The position numbers and the translations under genes were made by a program. The notes under the pieces were generated by a model. It was given only the letters and a program-made list of their open reading frames with translations. It did no database searches and was not told the origin of the DNA. DNA of 64,000 bases from Salsipaludibacter sp963812245 (lineage in GTDB: Bacteria > Actinomycetota > Nitriliruptoria > Nitriliruptorales > Nitriliruptoraceae). The stretch is from contig CAWEUK010000002.1 in NCBI GenBank assembly GCA_963812245.1, positions 682,001-746,000 of the forward strand. Direction: 5' to 3'. Positions 17,933 through 26,766 of this stretch are shown here, one piece after another. Within the stretch, counting starts at the first letter, position 1, and the number at the start of each line of letters is the position of its first letter.

Positions 17933-19021
17933 ATGCCGATCGTCGCCCACTCCTCGCTGCCGGTGTTCGATCGACTCTCGGATGCCGGTGGCCGGGTCCT
18001 CACGCTCGAACAGGCGTTGCACCAGGACATTCGTGAACTGCACATCGGGTTGCTCAACATGATGCCCGACTCGGCGCTGCAGGTGACCGAGTTGCAGTTC
18101 CTGCGGATGCTCGGGTCGGCCAACTCGATCGTCCAGTTGTACGTGCACCCGTTCACGATCCCCGGGCTCGGACGTGCCGGCGAGGCGCAGTCCCACATCG
18201 ACGAGCACTACGAGAACTTCGACGACCTGCGCGAGCAGGGACTCGATGCCCTGATCGTCACCGGCGCCAACGTGTCGCGACCCAACCTGCAGGAAGAGGC
18301 ATTCTGGGAGCCACTGGGCGAGATCACGGACTGGGCCCGCACCAACGTCACCTCCGTGCTGTGCTCCTGCCTGGCCACGCATGCCCTGCTGCAGCGGAAC
18401 CACGACGTGCAGCGTCGTCGCATGGCCACCAAGCGCTGGGGTGTGTACCCGCATCGCGCCACGGTCGGCCGGCCCGGGCAGGACGGCGGCCACCCCCTCC
18501 TGAAGGGCACCAACACCCGCTTCGACGTCCCGCACTCACGCTGGAACGAGGTCACCGGCAGCCAGTTGTCGGAGGCGGGACTGCGCGTGCTGGTCGAGTC
18601 GGTCGAGGGCGACGTGCAGATGGCCACGAGTGGCGACGGGATTCGGACGGTCTACTTCCAGGGCCACCCCGAGTACGACGCCGTCAGCCTCCTCAAGGAG
18701 TTCAAGCGGGAGGTGGGCCGCTACAGCGAGGGCGAACTGGACGAACTGCCGCCGTATCCCGACAACTACCTGCCGCCTCCGGCCGCCCTCCTCGCCCGCG
18801 AGCACCTCGACCGCGTGCACCGGGCTCGCGAGACCGGCGCGCCGGCGCCCGAGTTCCCCGAGGCCGCCATGGCCCGGTGGCTGGACAACACGTGGCGTGA
18901 CACCGGGAAGGCGATCTTCAACAACTGGCTGGGCGTGGTCTATCGGCTGACCGACATCCAGCGTGGCACGCCGTTCATGGACCACGTGGATCCCGACGAT
19001 CCGCTCGCGTCCCTGCGTTGA
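17933..19021 (+). CDS. metA: Homoserine O-acyltransferase, MetA/HTS type
   Basis: 362 residues; activates homoserine for methionine synthesis. ATG at 17933 is preceded by AGGGGGAG. Family motifs are ALHQDIRELHIGLLNMMPD, the oxyanion region DALIVTGANVS, the catalytic Cys146 in CSCLATH, and GHPEYD with the catalytic His and Glu. The residue known to select acetyl (Glu) or succinyl (Gly) donor aligns with Ser115, so the acyl donor cannot be predicted. It is followed 37 bp later by the sulfhydrylase gene, which would use its product. Confidence 0.9.
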   Translation: MPIVAHSSLPVFDRLSDAGGRVLTLEQALHQDIRELHIGLLNMMPDSALQVTELQFLRMLGSANSIVQLYVHPFTIPGLGRAGEAQSHIDEHYENFDDLREQGLDALIVTGANVSRPNLQEEAFWEPLGEITDWARTNVTSVLCSCLATHALLQRNHDVQRRRMATKRWGVYPHRATVGRPGQDGGHPLLKGTNTRFDVPHSRWNEVTGSQLSEAGLRVLVESVEGDVQMATSGDGIRTVYFQGHPEYDAVSLLKEFKREVGRYSEGELDELPPYPDNYLPPPAALLAREHLDRVHRARETGAPAPEFPEAAMARWLDNTWRDTGKAIFNNWLGVVYRLTDIQRGTPFMDHVDPDDPLASLR

Positions 19022-19058
19022 CCCCTCCATCCACCACACCCTGACAAGGACACGACCC

Positions 19059-20333
19059 ATGCGCGACGAAACCCTGGCCATCCACGCCGGCTACGAGTCC
19101 GAGGCCACCACCAAGTCGGTTGCCGTGCCGATCTACCAGACGGTTGCCTACGAGTTCGACGACGCCCAGCACGGCGCCGACCTGTTCAACCTGGCCGTCC
19201 CCGGCAACATCTACACGCGCATCATGAACCCGACCCAGGACGTGCTCGAACAACGAGTCGCCGCGCTCGAAGGGGGCATCGCGGGCCTGGCGACCAGTGC
19301 CGGCATGGCGGCCATCAACTACGCGATCCTCAACCTCGCCCGCAGCGGGGACAACATCATCTCGGTGCCCCAGTTGTACGGCGGGACCTACACGCTGTTC
19401 GCCCACATGCTGCCATCGCAGGGGATCGACGTCCGCTTCGCCGAGGATGACTCGGCAGCGGCCATCGGGGCGCTGATCGACGACCGCACCAAGGCCGTGT
19501 TCGCCGAGACCATCGGCAACCCGGCCGGCAACATCCCCGACCTCGAGGCCATCGTGGAGGTGGCCCATGCCGCCGGTGTGCCGGTCGTGGTCGACAACAC
19601 CGTGCCGTCACCGGCGCTGCTCAAGCCCATCGAGTGGGGCGTCGACATCGTCGTCCACTCGATGACCAAGTACATGGGTGGGCACGGCACCACGGTCGGC
19701 GGGATGATCGTCGACGGCGGCATCTTCGACTGGGCTGCCAACGCCGACCGGTTCCCCCAGTTCTCCACCCCGGAGCCCGCCTACCACGGACTGGTCTACA
19801 CCGACGCCCTGGGCCCGGCGGCCTTCATCGGCCGTGCTCGCACCGTGGCCCTTCGCAACACCGGCTCGGCCATCAGCCCCTTCAACGCCTGGCAGATCCT
19901 CCAGGGGCTCCAGACGTTGCCGTTGCGCATGGAGCGCCACGTCGCCAACGCGCAGGCGGTGGCCGAGTACCTCGAGGGACACGATCGGGTCACGTGGGTC
20001 GAGTACGCCGGCTTGCCGTCGTCGCCCTACCACGAGCTGGCGAACAAGTACACCGGCGGCAAGCCCTCGGCACTGCTGTCCTTCGGCATCGACGGTGGCT
20101 TCGACGCCGGCGTCGCCTTCTACGACAAGCTCGAACTGTTCACCCGCCTGGTCAACATCGGCGACACCAAGTCGCTGGCCGCCCACCCTGCCTCCACGAC
20201 CCATCGCCAGCTCAGCGAGGACGAGTTGGCGTTGGCCAAGGTGCCTGCGGACATGATCCGCCTGTGCGTGGGCATCGAGCACATCGACGACCTGCTGGCA
20301 GACCTCGACCAGGCCCTGGCTGCCGTCGGCTGA
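19059..20333 (+). CDS. metY: O-acylhomoserine sulfhydrylase (MetY/MetZ type)
   Basis: 424 residues, Cys/Met-metabolism PLP family; makes homocysteine from O-acyl-homoserine and sulfide. Motifs are TLAIHAGYE, VPIYQTVAYEF, YTRIMNPTQDVLEQR, VPQLYGGTYTLF, VVDNTVPSPALL and the PLP lysine in HSMTKYMGGHGT. The long length and the insertion after the Lys motif fit O-acetylhomoserine sulfhydrylase better than cystathionine enzymes. It forms a two-gene direct-sulfhydrylation operon with metA. No S-box or other riboswitch was recognised upstream. Confidence 0.93.
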   Translation: MRDETLAIHAGYESEATTKSVAVPIYQTVAYEFDDAQHGADLFNLAVPGNIYTRIMNPTQDVLEQRVAALEGGIAGLATSAGMAAINYAILNLARSGDNIISVPQLYGGTYTLFAHMLPSQGIDVRFAEDDSAAAIGALIDDRTKAVFAETIGNPAGNIPDLEAIVEVAHAAGVPVVVDNTVPSPALLKPIEWGVDIVVHSMTKYMGGHGTTVGGMIVDGGIFDWAANADRFPQFSTPEPAYHGLVYTDALGPAAFIGRARTVALRNTGSAISPFNAWQILQGLQTLPLRMERHVANAQAVAEYLEGHDRVTWVEYAGLPSSPYHELANKYTGGKPSALLSFGIDGGFDAGVAFYDKLELFTRLVNIGDTKSLAAHPASTTHRQLSEDELALAKVPADMIRLCVGIEHIDDLLADLDQALAAVG

Positions 20334-20412
20334 GCCTGCCGTCGCATTTCGGTGCGATGGCTCGGCGTTCGGCGCTGCCGGCAGGCATGGGTTCGTGGTC
20401 CCGGCCCGAGTG

Positions 20413-21501
20413 TCAGGGCAACAGGAGGCACGAGTCACCGAACTCGTGCCACAGGTACTGGGCGGCCAGCGCGGACTCGTATGCCTGTGCCACCAACCTG
20501 CGGCCTGCCACTGCCTCCAACAACAACAGGTGGGAGGCCCGCGGTGCATGCCAGCCGGTGATGAGGCCGTCCACCGTCCGAGCCGGCCGGTCCGGCCCGA
20601 GCACCAGTTCGGTCCAGCCGCGACCCGCCGCCACCGTGCCGTCAGGTGAGGCGACGGTCTCCAGGGCCCTGGCGACCGTCGTGCCGGTTGCCACGACGCG
20701 GCCGCCCCGGGCGCGCGTGCGGTTGACCAGGTCGGCCGTGGCCAGGGGCACGTCGTAGGGCTCGGCGCGAGGCGGCTCGTCAGCCTCCAACGACGACACC
20801 CCGGCGTGGAGGGAGAGCGGCGCGACCGTGACGCCGCGTCGGACCAGGTCGGTGACCAGCGTGGGCGTGAAGGGCCGTCCGGCGCTGGCCATCTCGGCGC
20901 TGGCACCACCCCGGACCAGGTCGGGTGACGAACGTGGCGTGAGGCGGGCGAAGACCGTCTGGCGCAGGGCCAGCGGGAATGCGCCGGGGGAGTGGGCGTA
21001 GGTGATGGGGCGGCCGTGCGCTCGCAGGTGGGCCATCACGGGCGTCGGCGTGTCGACGGTCGCCTGCCACAGTCGAACCCCGTCGGGACGGTCGTCGGCT
21101 GCGGCGAGCAGCCGGATCGTGCCGGTGGGCTGCAGGATCAGGACGTCGCCGGGGGCGGCATCCAGGATCGGGCCGGTGCCGTCGGGACGACGCACCTCCA
21201 CCTCCCAGATGTCGTCACGCCGCGTCGACAGGTGCACGACCACCGACCGTCGTCGGTCACCGACAGCCAGGGTCGCGTCCAGCGCCGCCGGCATGGTGGG
21301 GCTCGTGTTCACCACCACCAGGTCACCCGGTGCCAGGTGGTCGCCGATGTGGCGGAAGGTCGTGTGGGCGATCACCTGGGGACGGGCAACCAGCAGGCGC
21401 ACCTGGTCGCGAACCAGGCCGCGGTGCTCGGGCGGCACCGTGGCCTCGCGTGCTGGTGACAGCTCGAAGTCGAGCCCGGCTGCCAGCGAGGTGGCGCTCA
21501 T
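20413..21501 (-). CDS. QueA-like S-adenosylmethionine:tRNA ribosyltransferase-isomerase
   Basis: 362 residues. Resembles QueA in LDFELSPAREATVPPE, RDQVRLLV, DLVVVNTSPTMPAALDA, YAHSPGAFPL, VAPLSLHAGVSS and DGLITGWHAP. True QueA adds the epoxycyclopentyl group of queuosine; no other queuosine gene is in view, and this divergent actinobacterial branch is often found without them, so the substrate may differ. The stop of the upstream SDR gene overlaps its start by ATGA (21498-21501). Confidence 0.85.
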   Translation of the reverse strand: MSATSLAAGLDFELSPAREATVPPEHRGLVRDQVRLLVARPQVIAHTTFRHIGDHLAPGDLVVVNTSPTMPAALDATLAVGDRRRSVVVHLSTRRDDIWEVEVRRPDGTGPILDAAPGDVLILQPTGTIRLLAAADDRPDGVRLWQATVDTPTPVMAHLRAHGRPITYAHSPGAFPLALRQTVFARLTPRSSPDLVRGGASAEMASAGRPFTPTLVTDLVRRGVTVAPLSLHAGVSSLEADEPPRAEPYDVPLATADLVNRTRARGGRVVATGTTVARALETVASPDGTVAAGRGWTELVLGPDRPARTVDGLITGWHAPRASHLLLLEAVAGRRLVAQAYESALAAQYLWHEFGDSCLLLP

Positions 21502-22280
21502 GCCGGCACCGCCGTGGCAGCTGTGTTGACCCGGGTGCCGTCGGCGGACTCGGTGACGGGGAGGTCGGCGATGCGGACACGACCACTGGGCCGGTCGGCA
21601 TCGACGAGCGCGAGCACCTGTGCGACCACGGTCTGGGGCAGCGGCCGGTCGGTGATGTCCTCGTCGGGGAAGGCTCGTTGGTGCATCGCCGTGCGCAGGT
21701 CACCCGGGTCCATGGCAAGCACGTGCCAGCCGGGATGTTCGACTGCCAGCACGGCCGACACGTGGTCCAGGGCCGCCTTGGATGCGCCGTAGCCACCCCA
21801 GCCCTCCCAGGCACCGATCGCCGCGTCCGAGGACACGTTGAGGATCGTGACATCGGGTGCCAGGTGGGGCCGCAGCACCTGGATGATCGCCAGCGGTGCG
21901 ACGACGTTGGTGTCGAGGATCCGCCCGAAGTCGGCAGGTTCGAGGTGCTCGAGACGGGGCAGTGGGCTCGGGCCCAGCGTGCTGGCATTGTTGATGACCA
22001 GGTCGACGGTCCCGAGCGTGGCGACGACCCGGGCGAGGTCTCGACGATGCCCGGTGTCCGTCACGTCGCCCGCGACCGGTGTCACCGTGGTCCGGGCGCC
22101 CAGTTCGCGAGCCACGCCGTGCAGGTCGGTGGCGGTCCGGGCGGTCAGGACGAGGTCCCACCCGCTGGTTGCAAGCCCGCTGGCAAGGGCACGCCCCAGT
22201 CCCTGGGTGGCACCGGTGACGACGGCGCGGCGGGTCCGGGCGGTCGCTGTCGACGGTGGCGTGGTCGAGAGGTGGTTCAT
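21498..22280 (-). CDS. Short-chain dehydrogenase/reductase
   Basis: 260 residues. Rossmann motif TGATQGLG, INNAS, catalytic Ser in LNVSSDA and YGASK give a classical SDR with NAD(P) binding. It is the first gene of a two-gene operon with the QueA-like gene and divergent from soxR, from which it is separated by the soxR promoter; oxidative or xenobiotic-quinone control is therefore possible. The substrate is unknown. Confidence 0.88.
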   Translation of the reverse strand: MNHLSTTPPSTATARTRRAVVTGATQGLGRALASGLATSGWDLVLTARTATDLHGVARELGARTTVTPVAGDVTDTGHRRDLARVVATLGTVDLVINNASTLGPSPLPRLEHLEPADFGRILDTNVVAPLAIIQVLRPHLAPDVTILNVSSDAAIGAWEGWGGYGASKAALDHVSAVLAVEHPGWHVLAMDPGDLRTAMHQRAFPDEDITDRPLPQTVVAQVLALVDADRPSGRVRIADLPVTESADGTRVNTAATAVPA

Positions 22281-22375
22281 CGTGGTGGTCCGTTCGAGGT
22301 CGTGGTCGGTGGCTGCATGCCGACCCTGGAGCGGTCGGCACAGCTGGTGCCGCAGAAGGTAGAAGTTGAAGTAAG

Positions 22376-22387
22376 CTTGAAGTCAAG
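22376..22387. promoter_or_regulatory. Possible SoxR operator
   Basis: A CTTGA-AG-TCAAG inverted repeat lies in an AT-richer patch (AAGTTGAAGTAAGCTTG) between the divergent SDR and soxR genes, where a MerR-family operator would be expected. It overlaps an alternative GTG start, supporting ATG 22408 as the true soxR start. Confidence 0.45.
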
Positions 22388-22407
22388 TGCCGAGCGGAGA
22401 ACCCGAC

Positions 22408-22866
22408 ATGGACGACTGGCTCACCGTCACCCAGGTGGCGGATCGCAGTGGGTTCGCGGCCTCCGCGTTGCGCTACTACGAGGCCGAGGGACTCCTGGAG
22501 GCCGACCGGACCCCAGGTGGCCGTCGGCGCTACACCCGCGACGTCCTGCGCCGACTTGCCTTCATCGCCGCGGCCAAGCACGTCGGGCTGTCGCTGGACG
22601 AGATCCGTGCGGCCCTGGACCTCCTGCCACGCGGTCGCACGCCGACGAAGGCGGACTGGACCCGGATCTCGCGATCGTGGCGATCACGCCTCGATGCCGA
22701 GATCGCGGCGCTGGTGTCATTGCGTGACGGACTGGACGGGTGCATCGGCTGCGGCTGCCTCAGCCTGGCCCGGTGTCGCATCAGCAATCCCGACGACACC
22801 CTGGCGTCGCGCGGGCCGGGGGCGGCCTTCCTCCCAGCGCCACTGCACCCCGACGCCCACGGGTGA
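22408..22866 (+). CDS. soxR: Redox-sensitive transcriptional activator SoxR
   Basis: 152 residues, MerR family. N-terminal HTH (WLTVTQVADRSGFAASALRYYE), a dimerisation helix, and the [2Fe-2S] ligand motif CIGCGCLSLARC: Cys112, Cys115, Cys117 and Cys123 in CX2CXCX5C spacing. In actinobacteria SoxR responds to redox-active small molecules and commonly controls nearby oxidoreductases; the divergent SDR is a natural target here (inference). ATG at 22408 has GGAGA upstream. Confidence 0.93.
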   Translation: MDDWLTVTQVADRSGFAASALRYYEAEGLLEADRTPGGRRRYTRDVLRRLAFIAAAKHVGLSLDEIRAALDLLPRGRTPTKADWTRISRSWRSRLDAEIAALVSLRDGLDGCIGCGCLSLARCRISNPDDTLASRGPGAAFLPAPLHPDAHG

Positions 22867-22935
22867 CGACATGCATCCGGATGCCCACGGGTGACGGCAG
22901 GCATCCGGATGCCCGCCGGTGATGACATGCCGGCG
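22855..22935. repeat. Three tandem copies of a 28-bp repeat
   Basis: Units start at 22855, 22883 and 22911 (period 28), with the core GCCCACGGGTGACG and a CATCCGGATG palindrome. The first copy overlaps the soxR 3' end, so the SoxR tail (PDAHG) is repeat-derived. The array fills the short gap before the convergent DUF2332 gene. Confidence 0.85.
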
Positions 22936-22944
22936 TCGCGACCG

Positions 22945-24069
22945 TCAGTCGGTGGTGACGATCGGGTCGGCCCACCAGCGCACCCAGCGTCCATGCGCGT
23001 GGGCGGTGGCGACGTGCTGGACGGTGCGTCTGCCATCGCGCCATCGATACCAGCCCAGCACCGTCTCGTCGCTGTCCTCCCAGCCCTTCGGCACTGCCAG
23101 GCCGGGCGTGCGACGGGGTGACTCGAACGTGATGAGCGTGAGGTCACGCGTGGTCGCGACTCGGTCGAGGACCGTGAGGAACTCCTGTTGCCGGACCGGT
23201 GGGAGATAGTTGAGGACCCAGGAGGTGGTCAGGGTGGGGTGCAGGCCATCGGGCACGGTGGCGAGCACGGCCTCGAGATCGTCGACGGCGTCGGCTCGAC
23301 GCACGTCGGGCCGATCCGCTCGCACTGCCTCCATGGCCCGCTGCAGGCGGGCGAAGCGGGGCAGGTCGCCCGGCCACACGCAGGCCAGCAGCCATCGCAC
23401 CTCGGCCGGATCGTCGAGGTCGATGGGCGACTGGTCGATCCCGAGCCGCCACCCGATCGTGGGCATCCGCCCGGGCAGGGGAGCGGGTCCCTCGACCATG
23501 GTCACCAGGTCGAGCGCGGGCTCCAGCGCATCGGGACCGGCAACGGTGGTGACGCTGGCGCCGTCCGGGCACGTGACGTCGCGCGTGTAGTGGTGCGTGT
23601 ACCGGTCGAGCAGGAGCGTGCCGCCACCGCTGGTGCCGACATCGACCAGGCCGATCGGGCCGGCCTCGTCGCCCAGCCGAGCCAGCAGGAGCAGCAGCAC
23701 GGTTGATCGTTCCACCGAGTTCGTCTGGGTCGACCGGGTCGCGACCAGTTCGACGATGGCGTCGTGGTGGGTCGCGACGAAGTCACGCAGGTCGGCGGCG
23801 GGATCCGAGGTCGTGGGCTGCTCGGTGCAGGTGGCGAAGTGGGTCCGCAGCGGATGGCGAACCCCCGACAGCAGCAGGAAGTGGATGGCCGCGAACACCA
23901 GCGGTGGATTTCGTTGCGTCGGCCGGGCGGCCAACAGCAGTGACGCCAGTTCCGGGTCGTCGGCGAAGATCAGCCCCATGCGCGTGTAGAGATCGTCACG
24001 TTCCGTGTGGCGCGTGGCGAAGTGCCGAAACCATTCCTGCGCCTGGGCGACGTCGTCGATGGCCGTCAC
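22945..24069 (-). CDS. DUF2332 family protein
   Basis: 374 residues from GTG 24069, preferred over the upstream ATG at 24135, which would overlap yajQ by 41 bases; GGGAG lies upstream of the GTG. Family features are AQEWFRHFATRHTERDDLYTRMG, PLVFAAIHFLLLSG, the glycine-rich LVDVGTSGGGTLLLDRY (reminiscent of a SAM-binding loop), GIDQSPIDLDDPAEVRWLLACVWPG and a C-terminal VLNYLPPVRQ. Function is unknown; a methyltransferase-like fold is only a suggestion. Confidence 0.85.
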   Translation of the reverse strand: MTAIDDVAQAQEWFRHFATRHTERDDLYTRMGLIFADDPELASLLLAARPTQRNPPLVFAAIHFLLLSGVRHPLRTHFATCTEQPTTSDPAADLRDFVATHHDAIVELVATRSTQTNSVERSTVLLLLLARLGDEAGPIGLVDVGTSGGGTLLLDRYTHHYTRDVTCPDGASVTTVAGPDALEPALDLVTMVEGPAPLPGRMPTIGWRLGIDQSPIDLDDPAEVRWLLACVWPGDLPRFARLQRAMEAVRADRPDVRRADAVDDLEAVLATVPDGLHPTLTTSWVLNYLPPVRQQEFLTVLDRVATTRDLTLITFESPRRTPGLAVPKGWEDSDETVLGWYRWRDGRRTVQHVATAHAHGRWVRWWADPIVTTD

Positions 24070-24094
24070 GAACTCGTGGCTCCCGGCGCCTGCC

Positions 24095-24589
24095 TCACTT
24101 GTAGTTGGTGAACTTGAGTGGTGCCTCGTGGTCACCGTCGCGCACCAACTTCTGGATCGCCTGCAGGTCGTCTCGCTTCTTGCCGGCGACCCGGACCTTG
24201 TCGCCCATGTTGGTCGGCGTCACCTTGAGCTTGGTCGTCTTGATGTCCTTGACGATGCGCTTCGCGAGGTCGGCCGGCATGGTCGTGACAAGCCCGATGT
24301 CGATGCGCGTGCGCCCGCCGGCGACCTGCCTGGGATCGCCGACGTCCATGGCCTTGAGGCTGACCTTGCGCTTGACGAACTTGTCACGCAACACCTCCAA
24401 CGCCGCCTTGGCCCGGTCCTCCGAGACTGACTCGACCTGGATGCCGTCGTGCTCGCCCAGCCACTCGATGACGGTGTCCGTCTGCTTGAAGTCCCAGCGT
24501 TGGGCCACCTCGCGGGCGGCCTGGTTGATGGCGTTGTCGACTTCCTGCTCGTCGACGCCCGCCTCGATGTCGAAACTCGGATCTGCCAT
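24095..24589 (-). CDS. YajQ-family nucleotide-binding protein
   Basis: 164 residues. MADPSFDIEAGVDEQEVDNAINQA, RWDFKQTDTVIEW, VKRKVSLKAMDVG and the second ferredoxin-like repeat KLKVTPTNMGDKVRVAGKKRDDLQ are typical. Some YajQ proteins bind cyclic di-GMP; whether this one does cannot be read. It lies upstream of DUF2332 on the same strand and divergent from the tRNA cluster. Confidence 0.93.
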   Translation of the reverse strand: MADPSFDIEAGVDEQEVDNAINQAAREVAQRWDFKQTDTVIEWLGEHDGIQVESVSEDRAKAALEVLRDKFVKRKVSLKAMDVGDPRQVAGGRTRIDIGLVTTMPADLAKRIVKDIKTTKLKVTPTNMGDKVRVAGKKRDDLQAIQKLVRDGDHEAPLKFTNYK

Positions 24590-24711
24590 GTGGGTCACCC
24601 TTGTCGAAGGCTTCGATGATGATACGCCGCCGCCATCCCGACCTTCGGATGCGCCCATGTCGAATCGCGGTTTGCGTCCCACTGCGGGGGCAGTACCCTC
24701 CATCCGTCCAC

Positions 24712-24793
24712 GGAGGGATGCCCGAGTGGCCAAAGGGACCCGGCTGTAAACCGGTTGGCTTAGCCTTCGCAGGTTCAAATCCTGCTCCCTCCA
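24712..24793 (+). tRNA. tRNA-Tyr (GUA)
   Basis: 82 nt, acceptor GGAGGGA/TCCCTCC, anticodon loop CTGTAAA with anticodon GTA, and a class II long variable arm (GGTTGGCTTAGCCTTCGC). CCA is not encoded. Confidence 0.95.
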
Positions 24794-24892
24794 CGCAATC
24801 ACCTTGTACAACGGCGATGCTCGATCTGATCGGGATCGCCTGCACCCAGGCGCATCCGACCTCTGGCGACCATCGCTACGCTGGATGCCCAC

Positions 24893-24965
24893 GCCCTCGT
24901 AGCTCAGTCGGTAGAGCACATCCATGGTAAGGATGGGGTCCGCGGTTCGATTCCGCGCGAGGGCT
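24893..24965 (+). tRNA. tRNA-Thr (GGU)
   Basis: 73 nt, acceptor GCCCTCG/CGAGGGC, anticodon stem CATCC/GGATG with loop ATGGTAA, anticodon GGT. A TACGCT -10-like hexamer lies just upstream (24877-24882). CCA is not encoded. Confidence 0.95.
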
Positions 24966-25054
24966 CTGGTCACGACGTGTCCACCCTCGGCAGTCCACCT
25001 CCTCGCAGCAGTACGGGAGGTCGTGCCGTGGTCCGGGTCGACACGTTCACCCTC

Positions 25055-25129
25055 GGCGGCGTAGCTCAGGGGTAGAGCAAGCGACTCATAATCGCTGTGT
25101 CGGTGGTTCAAGTCCACCCGCCGCTACCA
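25055..25129 (+). tRNA. tRNA-Met (CAU), elongator type
   Basis: 75 nt including encoded CCA. Acceptor GGCGGCG, D-arm GCTCAGGGGTAGAGC, anticodon loop CTCATAA with anticodon CAT. It lacks the three G-C pairs of an initiator anticodon stem. It could in principle be tRNA-Ile2 read after lysidine modification, but the body resembles elongator Met and the position next to tRNA-Thr is the usual one. Confidence 0.9.
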
Positions 25130-25216
25130 CGTCACCGGTCGGCATGCGCCGATCGACGGCGCTGGCCAACCGGACCGTTGCAGCCCGAGATGGGTCCCGA
25201 CGGGCAGGTTGGCCCA

Positions 25217-25246
25217 TTGTCGCGGTTTGACCGTGACGGCTATCAT
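25217..25246 (+). promoter_or_regulatory. Likely tuf promoter
   Basis: TTGTCG, 18 bases, TATCAT, about 127 bp upstream of the tuf start. The gap between the tRNA-Met gene and tuf holds no ORF of note. Confidence 0.45.
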
Positions 25247-25373
25247 CCCCACCCGGCACCCGGATCTTGACGGGGTTGCCGACACCGACAACACCACCGG
25301 GCACGATCCCGTGCCGACTCGATCCCGACGGGATCGACCCACCACGACGCGCTTTCGCAGGAGGCCTGACGAC

Positions 25374-26558
25374 ATGGCCAAGGAAAAGTTTGAGCGGAAC
25401 AAGCCGCACATGAACATTGGCACGATTGGTCACGTTGACCATGGGAAGACGACGTTGACTGCGGCGATCACGTTTGTGTTGGCCAAGCATGTCGATGGGA
25501 ATGTGGCGTCGGCGTTTGACCAGATTGACAAGGCGCCGGAGGAGCGTGAGCGTGGGATCACGATCAATGTGTCGCATGTGGAGTATGAGACGGAGAATCG
25601 TCATTATGCGCACGTGGATGCGCCTGGGCACGCTGACTATGTGAAGAACATGATCACGGGTGCGGCGCAGATGGATGGTGCGATCTTGGTGGTGTCGGCT
25701 GCTGATGGTCCGATGCCGCAGACTCGTGAGCATGTGTTGTTGGCGCGTCAGGTTGGGGTGCCTGAGTTGGTGGTGGCGTTGAACAAGGTCGACATGGTCG
25801 ATGATGAGGAGTTGTTGGAGTTGGTGGAGTTGGAGGTGTCTGAGTTGTTGGAGTCGTATGAGTTTGATGTGGACACTCCGATTGTTCGGGTGTCGGCGTT
25901 GCAGGCGTTGGAGGGTGATGAGGCGGCTGAGGCGGGTGTGTTGGAGTTGATGGCGACGGTGGATTCGACGTTTGCGCAGCCGGAGCGTGACACGGACAAG
26001 CCGTTCTTGATGCCGATCGAGGATGTGTTTTCGATCACGGGTCGTGGCACGGTGGTGACGGGTCGGATCGAGCAGGGTGTGGTGAATGTGTCTGACACGG
26101 TGGAGATCATCGGGATCAAGGACACGACGTCGACGACGGTGACGGGTGTGGAGATGTTCCGCAAGTTGTTGGATCGTGGTGAGGCGGGTGACAACGTGGG
26201 TGTGTTGTTGCGTGGGACCAAGAAGGATGATGTGGAGCGTGGCCAGGTGTTGGCGGCTCCGGGTTCGATCACGCCGCACACGCAGTTTGAGGCGCAGGTG
26301 TATGTGTTGTCCAAGGATGAGGGTGGTCGTCACACGCCGTTCTTTGACAACTATCGGCCGCAGTTCTATTTCCGGACCACGGATGTGACGGGTGCGGTGT
26401 CGTTGCCGGATGGTGTGGAGATGGTGATGCCGGGTGACAACACGGAGATGACGGTGGAGTTGATTGCGCCGATCGCGATGGATGAGGGGTTGCGGTTTGC
26501 CATCCGTGAGGGTGGTCGCACGGTGGGTGCGGGCCGTGTCACCAAGGTCTTGGCCTGA
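25374..26558 (+). CDS. tuf: Elongation factor Tu
   Basis: 394 residues, full length; delivers aminoacyl-tRNA to the ribosome. ATG at 25374 follows CAGGAGG. GHVDHGKTT, ERERGITI, DAPGHADYV and NKVD GTPase motifs are intact. The order tRNA-Tyr/Thr/Met then tuf is like the tufB locus of proteobacteria rather than the str operon. Codon use is strikingly unlike the neighbours: all 28 leucine codons are TTG and third positions are rich in G and T (GTG, GCG, ACG, GGT, GAT, CGT) where rpoB and rpoC use C. This suggests transfer, conversion with another copy, or special selection. Confidence 0.98.
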   Translation: MAKEKFERNKPHMNIGTIGHVDHGKTTLTAAITFVLAKHVDGNVASAFDQIDKAPEERERGITINVSHVEYETENRHYAHVDAPGHADYVKNMITGAAQMDGAILVVSAADGPMPQTREHVLLARQVGVPELVVALNKVDMVDDEELLELVELEVSELLESYEFDVDTPIVRVSALQALEGDEAAEAGVLELMATVDSTFAQPERDTDKPFLMPIEDVFSITGRGTVVTGRIEQGVVNVSDTVEIIGIKDTTSTTVTGVEMFRKLLDRGEAGDNVGVLLRGTKKDDVERGQVLAAPGSITPHTQFEAQVYVLSKDEGGRHTPFFDNYRPQFYFRTTDVTGAVSLPDGVEMVMPGDNTEMTVELIAPIAMDEGLRFAIREGGRTVGAGRVTKVLA

Positions 26559-26579
26559 ACCTCGCCTGACGGCTCGGTT

Positions 26580-26621
26580 CAGGTTGGAGTTGCTCGCCCA
26601 GGGGCCCGCAACTCCAGCCTG
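26580..26621 (+). terminator. Stem-loop after tuf
   Basis: Arms of 14 bases (CAGGTTGGAGTTGC and GCAACTCCAGCCTG, one G-U pair) around a 14-base loop, 22 bases after the stop. There is no U-tract, so it may be a GC-type terminator or a processing site. Confidence 0.5.
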
Positions 26622-26766
26622 ACTCACAGCCCGATTCACCCGACTGACTGAACCGAGGCGTCGACGCGCGGCCACGCGGCCGTGATCGACCCAATGCCTG
26701 CTGCGATACGGTGGCGGGTCACCACGACACCATGCCCCCATGGCGGGGCCCCCGAGGAGAACGACC

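Noticed and set aside
25055..25129. Initiator tRNA-Met
   Set aside because: The anticodon stem lacks the three consecutive G-C pairs, and the position beside tRNA-Thr is that of elongator Met.
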